Shown here one piece after another: positions 7,303 to 13,130 of a stretch of 13,130 bases of DNA. Every line of letters starts with the position of its first letter. Positions within the stretch are counted from its first letter, which is position 1. A program made the position numbers and the translations under genes. The stretch covers positions 979-14,108 of the forward strand of contig DMMW01000015.1 in NCBI GenBank assembly GCA_003452965.1, read 5' to 3'. The DNA comes from Elusimicrobiota bacterium. GTDB lineage: Bacteria > Elusimicrobiota > UBA8919. A model generated the notes under the pieces. The model made no database searches. It was not told the origin of the DNA and saw nothing but the letters and a program-made list of their open reading frames with translations.

Positions 7303-8226
7303 ATGATTACTAAGCAGATATATATTTCAGATTCAAAAGAGGCGCTTGCTTTATTCGGGCAGTATGATTCTAATTTGAAGCTTTTGGAAAAAAGATTTAG
7401 TGTCAAGATATTTGCAAGAGGCGGTGAAATTACCATTCAAGGACGTAGAAATAATGTTGAAAATGCCGAAAGGGCAATTGATAATATTATTTTGAAAATT
7501 AAAAATGGAGAATATGCTGCTGAATCCGAAATTGGTAATATTCGGTTTACCGGGGAAGATGTAATTGTAACTACGGACAGGGGAAAGACGATAAAACCTA
7601 AGAATGAGAGTCAGAATAAATATGTGGATGCAATGAGTAAATACGATATGGTTTTTGCGATAGGACCAGCTGGTACCGGCAAAACATTCCTTGCGGTAGC
7701 ACAAGCGATAAAATTGCTTAAGGAAAATAAGATTTCAAGGATTATTCTATCAAGACCTATTGTTGAAGCGGGTGAAAAACTCGGGTTTTTGCCGGGTGAT
7801 TTTTATGAAAAAGTAAATCCGTATTTAACGCCGCTATATGATGCTTTTTATGTGATTCTCGGACCACATCTTTTTGCAAGGTATAAGAGCGAAAGCATTA
7901 TTGATATTGTTCCGCTTGCATATATGAGAGGACGGACTTTGGATGATGCTTTTGTGATTTTGGATGAAGCGCAAAATACTACGCTCGAACAGATGAAGAT
8001 GTTTCTTACACGTCTGGGCAGCGGTTCCAAGGCGGTGATAACCGGGGATGTAACACAAATTGATTTTGAAAATAAGAAATCATCAGGATTGGTTTTGATT
8101 TCCGAGATTCTTGCATCAATTGACCAGATAAAGTTTGTAAATTTCACGAAAGAAGATGTTTTAAGGCACGGAATTGTGAAAAAAATAGTTAAAGCGTTTG
8201 AGAAGTGGGACAAAAAGGCAGGTTAA
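7303..8226 (+). CDS. phoH: PhoH-family ATPase (YbeZ type)
   Basis: A 307-residue cytoplasmic P-loop ATPase. An N-terminal KH-like segment (~25-65, 'LEKRFSVKIFARGGEITIQGR') is followed by the PhoH domain with Walker A 'GPAGTGKT' at 121-128, 'SRPIVEAGEKLGFLPGD' (~150-166), 'PLAYMRGRTLDDA' and Walker B 'VILDEAQNT' (acidic pair D221-E222). The motif 'VITGDVTQID' follows at ~245-254. The full length matches the YbeZ/PhoH family, which works with the YbeY RNase in RNA and ribosome maintenance; ybeY is indeed two genes downstream. ATG 7303 is preceded by GGGG-containing sequence (7294-7297), a plausible ribosome site. The preceding hairpin suggests this gene may start a new transcript, though no promoter could be fixed. 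Confidence 0.95.
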   Translation: MITKQIYISDSKEALALFGQYDSNLKLLEKRFSVKIFARGGEITIQGRRNNVENAERAIDNIILKIKNGEYAAESEIGNIRFTGEDVIVTTDRGKTIKPKNESQNKYVDAMSKYDMVFAIGPAGTGKTFLAVAQAIKLLKENKISRIILSRPIVEAGEKLGFLPGDFYEKVNPYLTPLYDAFYVILGPHLFARYKSESIIDIVPLAYMRGRTLDDAFVILDEAQNTTLEQMKMFLTRLGSGSKAVITGDVTQIDFENKKSSGLVLISEILASIDQIKFVNFTKEDVLRHGIVKKIVKAFEKWDKKAG

Positions 8227-8233
8227 AAAACAT

Positions 8234-8330
8234 AGTTTTAGAGTTATAGTGTTTTAGGGTTATAGGGCTTTGATTTTACAACTCTAAAACTCTATAAACT
8301 CTATGAACTCTATGAACTCTAAAAACTCTC
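8234..8330. repeat. Inverted repeat with 9-base tandem array between phoH and the HD gene
   Basis: A perfect 12-base inverted pair (AGTTTTAGAGTT at 8234-8245, AACTCTAAAACT at 8280-8291) encloses a second imperfect copy of the left arm. The right arm continues into a tandem array of 8-9-base units: CTCTAAAA, CTCTATAAA, CTCTATGAA twice, CTCTAAAAA (8282-8325), then CTCTC. The array supplies in-frame ATGs at 8303 and 8312 that would translate as 'MNSMNSKNS', so these are considered spurious starts. RNA from this region could fold into a long imperfect hairpin. Confidence 0.75.
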
Positions 8331-8338
8331 TTTATATT

Positions 8339-9856
8339 ATGATTAACTTTATTAAAAAAATAATTAAGAAGCCTGTTAAAAAAATCTTTGAGTGGACTGA
8401 AAAAACGTCAGCTGCAGCCGGATATAAGGTTGCGCCAAAGATTTTTACAAAAGATATTTATATTCCTATCGAGATTATAGCTATTTTTATTTATATTAGT
8501 TTATTGACAACTCTTTCGTTTGACCTTGATTTATCGCTTAGCGGTGTTTTTGGGCTTATGGTATTTCTTGCAATAGTTATGTTTTTTTCCGTAATTTTGA
8601 TTAAGCGTACGTATAAAGAATTTACTTCTGATGATGAGGGGGTAATGCTAACCGGATTTATTATTATTTTTATAGTTTTTCTTTCAGGTGCACTCAAGAT
8701 ATATGGTATTCCGGTATGGGCTGTGCCTACATCAATGACGGCTATTCTGATTACGCTTTTGATTTCTCCGGTAGTTGCAGGTGTAGCCAGCTTGATAGTA
8801 AGTATTTTTTTGGGGATTTTATTCGATTTCTCAATTACTATATTTTTGTTTTCGTTTCTTGGGAATATTATCAGTATTTATTTTGCAACAAAAGTAAAAA
8901 ACAGGCAGGATATTGTAAAGATAGGTTATTATATTATTTTGATGAATATTGTTTTTATCGGCTCTTTCAGTTTTATTGAAAATTGGGAATCTGATATGGT
9001 TTTACCGTCAGTGTTATGGAGTGCCGTTAACGGGATATCCTCGGTTATGCTCGTGTCGGCGTTTTTGCCGTATTTGGAAAGATTTTTTTCAAAAACGACT
9101 TCAATAAGGTTGCTTGAACTAAGTGATTTTAATCAGCCGCTTTTGAAAAGAATGAAATTTGAAACACCGGGCAGTTTTCATCACGCTTTGATGGTTGCTT
9201 CGCTTTCCGAAGCTGCAGCGGAAGTTGTCGGCGCCCATCCCCTGTTATGTAGAGTCGGCGCCTATTATCATGATGTTGGTAAGATTGTAACACCGGAATA
9301 TTTTATAGAGAATCAATCGGATGCGTCCTCAAAGCATGACGATTTAAAGTCGCAGATGTCGTCATTTGTAGTTATTTCGCATGTTAAAGAAGGTGTGCGT
9401 TTGGCAAAAGAATATGGTTTGGATAAAATTGTGATTGATATTATTCAACAGCATCATGGGACATCGCTGGTGCATTATTTTTATATGAAGGCAATTGAAA
9501 ACGGTCAGACGGAACCGGAAAAATCGGTTTACAGGTATCCGGGTCCGCGTCCCAAGACAAAAGAATCGGCAATAGTGATGCTTGCCGATTCCGTTGAAGC
9601 GGCATCGCGTACATTAGAGGAACCGAGTTATACCCATTTACAAGAAATGGTTTATAAGATAATAAATAACAAGTTTATAGATGACCAGTTAACCGAGGTA
9701 GAGCTTACATTGGCAGATTTACATAAAATAGCAGAGAAGTTTGTAAATATTCTCGCGGGCATATTTCACTCCAGAGTAGAATATCCCGAAGAGAAAGAAG
9801 CAGAAAAAGAGAGGAAGGAAGAGAAAAGTACAGATGCCGATAAAAATTTACAATAA
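8339..9856 (+). CDS. 7TM HDIG-domain phosphohydrolase (PgpH/YqfF type), lacking the extracellular domain
   Basis: Membrane protein of 505 residues from ATG 8339, preferred over ATG 8303 because 8303 lies in a tandem repeat. A Lys-rich cytoplasmic lead (~1-40) is followed by about seven hydrophobic segments (~42-245), a linker, and an HD domain with 'SFHHALM' (H281-H282), 'YYHDVGKI' (H311-D312), 'SHVKEG' and 'QQHHGT' plus 'ADSVEAASR'. A highly charged Glu/Lys tail ends the protein. PgpH-type proteins hydrolyse cyclic di-AMP; that substrate is inferred from family and position between phoH and ybeY, where PgpH/YqfF genes are typically found. Firmicute PgpH proteins are ~200 residues longer because of a large extracellular N-terminal domain, absent here. 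The tail overlaps the ybeY start by 23 bases. No convincing ribosome site was seen for this gene. Confidence 0.85.
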   Translation: MINFIKKIIKKPVKKIFEWTEKTSAAAGYKVAPKIFTKDIYIPIEIIAIFIYISLLTTLSFDLDLSLSGVFGLMVFLAIVMFFSVILIKRTYKEFTSDDEGVMLTGFIIIFIVFLSGALKIYGIPVWAVPTSMTAILITLLISPVVAGVASLIVSIFLGILFDFSITIFLFSFLGNIISIYFATKVKNRQDIVKIGYYIILMNIVFIGSFSFIENWESDMVLPSVLWSAVNGISSVMLVSAFLPYLERFFSKTTSIRLLELSDFNQPLLKRMKFETPGSFHHALMVASLSEAAAEVVGAHPLLCRVGAYYHDVGKIVTPEYFIENQSDASSKHDDLKSQMSSFVVISHVKEGVRLAKEYGLDKIVIDIIQQHHGTSLVHYFYMKAIENGQTEPEKSVYRYPGPRPKTKESAIVMLADSVEAASRTLEEPSYTHLQEMVYKIINNKFIDDQLTEVELTLADLHKIAEKFVNILAGIFHSRVEYPEEKEAEKERKEEKSTDADKNLQ

Positions 9857-10271
9857 TCAGGATGAAGTAAAATTGGATTGTAAAAAAGTATGTAAATTTT
9901 TATCATGTATAGAAAGCAAACTTCGTCTAAAACGAGATATTGTTTATAATATTATTTTTGTTGATGACAAAGAAATAAGGAAATTAAATAGAAAATATCG
10001 CAGCAAAGACCGGGTAACGGATGTATTGTCATTTAGATATGAAAGCAGGGACGATGTTCCTGCTTGTAAAGATGCGGATATTTTTATTTCTCCTAAGACA
10101 GCGAAAAGAAACGCAAAATTATTTAAAGAAGAGTTTTATACTGAGATTTTACGGCTGATTATTCATGGGATTTTACATTCCCTTGATTTTAGTGATTATA
10201 CGAAAAGAACGAAAGAAATAATGTGGAGTAAGCAGGAGGATACGCTTAAATGTATATTACATTGGGATTAA
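9834..10271 (+). CDS. ybeY: Endoribonuclease YbeY with altered third metal ligand
   Basis: A 145-residue member of the YbeY (UPF0054) metal-dependent RNase family, acting in 16S rRNA 3'-end maturation and ribosome quality control. Visible family features are 'NIIFVDDKEIRKLNRKYRSKDRVTDVLSF' (~40-68), the substrate-binding Arg-x-x-Asp-x-x-Thr-Asp-Val-Leu-Ser-Phe signature, and the metal site 'HGILHSLDFSDY'. The canonical site is His-x3-His-x5-His; here it reads H111, H115 and then D121, so Asp replaces the third His. The start ATG 9834 is preceded by GGAAGGAAGAG and overlaps the HD gene by 23 bases; the next gene starts inside it. Length is normal and the frame intact, so it is not a pseudogene. 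Confidence 0.92.
   Translation: MPIKIYNNQDEVKLDCKKVCKFLSCIESKLRLKRDIVYNIIFVDDKEIRKLNRKYRSKDRVTDVLSFRYESRDDVPACKDADIFISPKTAKRNAKLFKEEFYTEILRLIIHGILHSLDFSDYTKRTKEIMWSKQEDTLKCILHWD
10234..10239 (+). promoter_or_regulatory. Strong Shine-Dalgarno AGGAGG for the CNNM gene, inside ybeY
   Basis: A perfect AGGAGG lies 10 bases before ATG 10250, within the ybeY coding sequence. It fixes the CNNM start and shows the 22-base overlap is real rather than an annotation artefact. It is the clearest ribosome site in the window. Confidence 0.8.
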
Positions 10272-11269
10272 TTACTATATGTATCCTTTTTTTATTTTCA
10301 GCATGGTTTTCCGCGGTAGAAGCGTCTTTAATGACGCTTTCAAGGATTCGCGTCAAGAAACTTATAACAGAATTTCCGAAAAAGGCGAACGGTTTAAAAA
10401 TCTGGCTTGGAGATCCCAACCATGTTATTACGACTATCCTTATAAGCAATAATGTTGTTAATGTGTCTGTTTCTGTAATAGCTACATCGCTAACTATACA
10501 GTTTGCAGATTTATATGAATTGAATAAAGCTGTTTCTGTTTCTGTATCCGCAATAGTAGTTGCTATTATTCTTATTGTTTTTTCGGAAGTTTCCGCGAAG
10601 ATATTCGGGATACATAATTCCGAAAAGATGGTTTTGTTTTCAATAAATATCCTTTATTTTTTAGCCAGTATTTTTAGGCCCATAGTCTATTTGTTTGCTA
10701 AGACAGGAGGATTTATTGCAGGAAATACAAGCAATAAAAAAGTACCGGTTATTACACACGAAGATATTAAAACAACTATAGCGGTAGGACATGAAGAAGG
10801 GATATTCGGAATAGAAACTAAACAGATGATGCGTTCAGTTTTGAATTTTCCACAGATAGCAGCCAAGACAATTATGACACCGCGAAATAAGATAGCGATG
10901 GTTAATATGGATTTTGAAAAAGAAAAATTTATTGACCTGGTTGTTGAAACGGGACATTCAAGGGTGCCGGTTTATAGGAATACACCGGAAAACATTATTG
11001 GTATTATTTACGAACGGGACCTTCTGGATATGTGGCGTGGCGGTTCCATATTCGTTATTGAAGATTTACTAAGGCCGGTTGTGTTTATTAATGAAGATAC
11101 TAAAATCAGTGAGCTTATGCGCCAGTTTAAAAAAGGCGAAAGCCATATGGCAATTGTGAAAGATGCACAGGATAAAGTTGTAGGTCTTATTACTATAGAA
11201 GATATTATTGAAGAAGTTTTTGGAGAAATTTTGGATGAATACGATATCGAACAATTATTCAAAGAATAA
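10250..11269 (+). CDS. CNNM/CorC-type magnesium transporter with DUF21 and CBS pair
   Basis: A 339-residue inner-membrane protein of the family often labelled hemolysin C, CorC or CNNM, whose members export Mg2+. The N-terminal CNNM (DUF21) transmembrane domain (~1-165) shows 'FSAVEASLMTLSRIRVKKL' and 'ISNNVVNV'. The usual 'GE(I/L)xPK' motif appears as 'SEVSAK'. A cytoplasmic CBS pair follows from ~209 ('MTPRNKIAMVNMD', 'GHSRVPVYRNTPENIIGIIYERDLL', 'MAIVKDAQDKVVGLITIEDIIEEVFGEI'). The protein ends about 15 residues after the second CBS domain, so the C-terminal CorC_HlyC (transporter-associated) domain is absent. A strong AGGAGG precedes the start. Its 3' end overlaps mgtE, pairing an exporter-type and an importer-type Mg2+ protein. 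Confidence 0.9.
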   Translation: MYITLGLITICILFLFSAWFSAVEASLMTLSRIRVKKLITEFPKKANGLKIWLGDPNHVITTILISNNVVNVSVSVIATSLTIQFADLYELNKAVSVSVSAIVVAIILIVFSEVSAKIFGIHNSEKMVLFSINILYFLASIFRPIVYLFAKTGGFIAGNTSNKKVPVITHEDIKTTIAVGHEEGIFGIETKQMMRSVLNFPQIAAKTIMTPRNKIAMVNMDFEKEKFIDLVVETGHSRVPVYRNTPENIIGIIYERDLLDMWRGGSIFVIEDLLRPVVFINEDTKISELMRQFKKGESHMAIVKDAQDKVVGLITIEDIIEEVFGEILDEYDIEQLFKE

Positions 11270-12662
11270 TATTAATGATAGAACAAAAAGAGACGATATA
11301 CAGCCATGGGCGTTATTTCTACCTGAGATAAAAGAACTTATTTGTGATAAAAAATTTCATGAGTTGAAAAAATTGCTCAAAGGAGTGCACCCTATTGATT
11401 TGGCGGAGGGGTGGGTTAATTTTTTACCAAAAGAGAAACTTATTGTTTTTAAACTTCTGGAGATAAGAAAGGCGGTTGAGGTTTTTGAAGAGTTGGATTT
11501 TGAAGAACAGACATATATTTTAAATAATCTTGAAGATATTTCAATTTCGGAAATTTTGACTGGAATGGCTTCGGATGAAAAAGCAAAACTTTTCAAAAAG
11601 TTTCCGGAACGAATATACAAGAAAATGACAACGTTGCTTAGGAAAGAGGATGTAGATGAAGTAAAAAATATAGTTGAATATCCCAAAAATACGGCCGGAC
11701 GTCTTATGTCCACGGATTTTGTTACACTTTCGCCGAGTCTTACCGCAAAGCATTCGTTGGAAAAGATACAGGCCTGCGCACGTATTCATAAGATAGAAAC
11801 TATTTATGTTTTGTATGTTGTTGATGACAGGAATATTCTTATCGGTGGTGTTACTTTACGTCGTTTGATTTCCGCCCCGCAGGATATAAAAATTTCAGAT
11901 ATTATGTCGCCTGTGCAATTGATAAAAATAAACGTAAAAACGGACCAAGAAGATGTGGCAAAGAAATTTTCTAAGTACGATTTAACCGCGGCCCCTGTCG
12001 TTGACGATGAAAATCATTTGATTGGTATAATTACAATTGATGATATAGTTGATGTTATTCAACAGGAGGCAAGTGAAGATATCGCTAAAATGGGAGGTAC
12101 TTCGGCGTCGGAATTGTCTGCGGATTCGGTTGTAAAAGTTGTAAGATATAGGATGCCATGGCTGTTTGTGACTTTTTTAGGCGGGTTGGTAACCAGTTGG
12201 ATAATGTCAGGTTTTCAGAGAACTCTTTCTGAGATAATTGCACTGGCAAGTTTTATTCCTGTTGTTTTAGGTATGGGTAATAATATCGGTGTGCAAAGCG
12301 CTGTTATAGTCGTAAGAGCATTGGTCATAGGACAGTTTGAAATAAAAAAAGTTTTAAGCGCAATATTCAGGGAGTTTAAAGTAGGATTATTAATAGGTGT
12401 AGTATTCGGTTTATTTTTAGGGGTTGTGGCTTATATCAAAAATAGGCACGGTGTTCCGCCAGAAATATATTTTGCTTTTGCTGTCGGCAGCGGTATTTGT
12501 GCTTCAATGACCTTTGCTGCGCTAATCGGGATGCTTATCCCAGTTATTTTATATAAATTCAAGATTGATCCGGCGGTTGCATCTGGACCATTTGTTGCTA
12601 CGGCTACAGATATAGTTTCTTTAACATCGTATCTTGTGATTTCAACCGTTATACTTTTATGA
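11235..12662 (+). CDS. mgtE: Magnesium transporter/channel MgtE
   Basis: A 475-residue Mg2+ channel. Domain order is canonical: MgtE N domain (~25-130, 'LKKLLKGVHPIDLAEGWVNFL'), CBS pair from ~158 ('MSTDFVTLSP', second at ~224 'MSPVQLIKINVKTDQEDVAKKFSKYDLTAAPVVD'), connecting helix ('DIAKMGGT'), and a C-terminal membrane domain with about five segments (~295-475). In that domain the usual GGNxGxQS motif reads 'GMGNNIGVQS' (346-355), and 'DPAVASGPFVATATD' (445-459) carries the conserved late Asp of the pore region. ATG 11235 is chosen because GGAG lies nine bases before it (11222-11225). A TTG at 11208 in the same frame would lengthen the overlap with the CNNM gene from 35 to 62 bases. It is followed after one base by recO. 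In characterised MgtE proteins the N and CBS domains gate the channel according to cytoplasmic Mg2+. Confidence 0.95.
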   Translation: MNTISNNYSKNNINDRTKRDDIQPWALFLPEIKELICDKKFHELKKLLKGVHPIDLAEGWVNFLPKEKLIVFKLLEIRKAVEVFEELDFEEQTYILNNLEDISISEILTGMASDEKAKLFKKFPERIYKKMTTLLRKEDVDEVKNIVEYPKNTAGRLMSTDFVTLSPSLTAKHSLEKIQACARIHKIETIYVLYVVDDRNILIGGVTLRRLISAPQDIKISDIMSPVQLIKINVKTDQEDVAKKFSKYDLTAAPVVDDENHLIGIITIDDIVDVIQQEASEDIAKMGGTSASELSADSVVKVVRYRMPWLFVTFLGGLVTSWIMSGFQRTLSEIIALASFIPVVLGMGNNIGVQSAVIVVRALVIGQFEIKKVLSAIFREFKVGLLIGVVFGLFLGVVAYIKNRHGVPPEIYFAFAVGSGICASMTFAALIGMLIPVILYKFKIDPAVASGPFVATATDIVSLTSYLVISTVILL

Positions 12663-12663
12663 T

Positions 12664-13130
12664 ATGATTTTTAATACGCATGCTATAGTTATTAGAAAGA
12701 TGGATTTCAGGGATTATGACCGTATTATTACGGTTTATACCAGTGAATTCGGTAAAATAAAACTGCTCGCCAGAAGTGTTAGAAAACCAAAGGCAAAATT
12801 AATTTCGCTTACAGAGTTGTTTACATTTTGTGAATTCAGGATATTTCTTAGGGAAGCATCGTCTTTTGGTAAAGTAACGGGTGGGATTATACTTGATTCC
12901 AATTCACTAATTAGGTATGATATTGAAAAATTTTATGAAGCATCGTATATATGCGAGGTTATGGATGCTATGACGCCTGATATTCAGCCGAATATTCAAA
13001 AGTTTTTTTTGCTAAAAGAAACACTAATGCTTTTAAATAAAAATGTTATGAATCAGAAAGACGATTTTGTTGAGAAACTTTTGCATCTTACAGGATTCGG
13101 AATTAAAAAAGGTATTTCTTTGGATAAGAT
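12664..13130 (+). CDS. recO: DNA repair protein RecO, N-terminal part (3' end outside window)
   Basis: The frame is open from ATG 12664 to the window end (155 complete codons, no stop). The translation starts 'MIFNTHAIVIRKMDFRDYDRI' and continues 'ITVYTSEFGKIKLLARSVRK', 'FREASSFGKVTGG', 'RYDIEKFYEASYICEVMD' and 'LLHLTGFG'. This matches the RecO N-terminal OB-fold followed by the start of its helical domain. RecO works with RecF and RecR to load RecA on gapped single-stranded DNA. The start is one base after the mgtE stop, consistent with co-translation. In many bacteria recO lies in the same neighbourhood as phoH and ybeY, which supports the call. Confidence 0.9.
   Translation, partial: MIFNTHAIVIRKMDFRDYDRIITVYTSEFGKIKLLARSVRKPKAKLISLTELFTFCEFRIFLREASSFGKVTGGIILDSNSLIRYDIEKFYEASYICEVMDAMTPDIQPNIQKFFLLKETLMLLNKNVMNQKDDFVEKLLHLTGFGIKKGISLDK

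Noticed and set aside
7848..8213. 121-residue minus-strand open frame opposite phoH
   Set aside because: It lies wholly opposite a well-conserved gene, shows no recognisable domain and has no ribosome site. It is a shadow of phoH codon usage.
8303..8338. Start of the HD protein at 8303 (MNSMNSKNSLYI)
   Set aside because: The codons come from a non-coding-looking 9-base tandem array. The next in-frame ATG (8339) gives a normal Lys-rich cytoplasmic N-terminus.
8716..8979. 87-residue + strand frame inside the HD gene
   Set aside because: It is an out-of-frame reading of the membrane-segment codons of the HD protein, with Cys/Tyr/Phe-rich low-information sequence.

Overview
The window is AT-rich, densely coded and transcribed almost entirely on the + strand. 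It looks like a chromosomal segment of an uncultivated Gram-negative-type bacterium. Three things suggest a lineage such as Elusimicrobiota, Omnitrophota or a related candidate phylum: the housekeeping order phoH / HD-domain protein / ybeY / CNNM transporter / mgtE / recO, a short LysM protein, and a giant surface protein ending in a 'YPNPAKNG...IFNIAGELV...GVYLYLIKA' module. That placement is inference from style and composition, not a marker-based assignment. No tRNA, rRNA, CRISPR array, integrase or transposase gene was recognised. No gene-free stretch exceeds 300 bases.

Layout. (1) 1-867 is the 3' two-thirds or less of aspS (aspartyl-tRNA synthetase). (2) 869-6923 appears to be an inserted two-gene module. 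It carries a membrane glycosyltransferase-like protein with C-terminal TPR repeats (880-2670) and a 1404-residue secreted surface protein (2691-6905) built from a seven-bladed beta-propeller, FN3/Ig-like domains, a FlgD-type domain and a C-terminal sorting-like domain. The module is bounded by a perfect 29-base direct repeat of the aspS 3' end (840-868 and 6895-6923), the most striking signal in the window. Removing one repeat plus the module would place the LysM gene start (6919) in a 4-base ATGA overlap with the aspS stop. (3) 6919-7254 encodes a short secreted LysM protein, followed by a weak hairpin terminator. (4) 7303-13130 is a compact housekeeping run: phoH, a 7TM HDIG phosphohydrolase of the PgpH/YqfF type, ybeY, a CNNM/CorC-type Mg2+ transporter, mgtE, and the 5' part of recO. 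From the HD gene onward the genes overlap by 22-35 bases or are separated by one base, so translation is probably coupled.

How the genes fit together. The right half combines RNA maintenance (PhoH, YbeY), cyclic dinucleotide turnover (HDIG protein), magnesium homeostasis (CNNM exporter-type protein plus MgtE channel) and DNA repair (RecO), a conserved bacterial neighbourhood. The left insert pairs a GT-C-type membrane glycosyltransferase candidate with a large Ser/Thr/Asn-rich exported protein, so a dedicated surface-glycoprotein module is a reasonable hypothesis. Non-coding-like repeats have been captured in or beside coding starts at three places: a palindrome-rich element at the start of the surface-protein gene (about 2717-2845), a CCTGAGCG-type repeat in the LysM gene (about 6951-6989), and an inverted plus tandem repeat before the HD gene (8234-8330).
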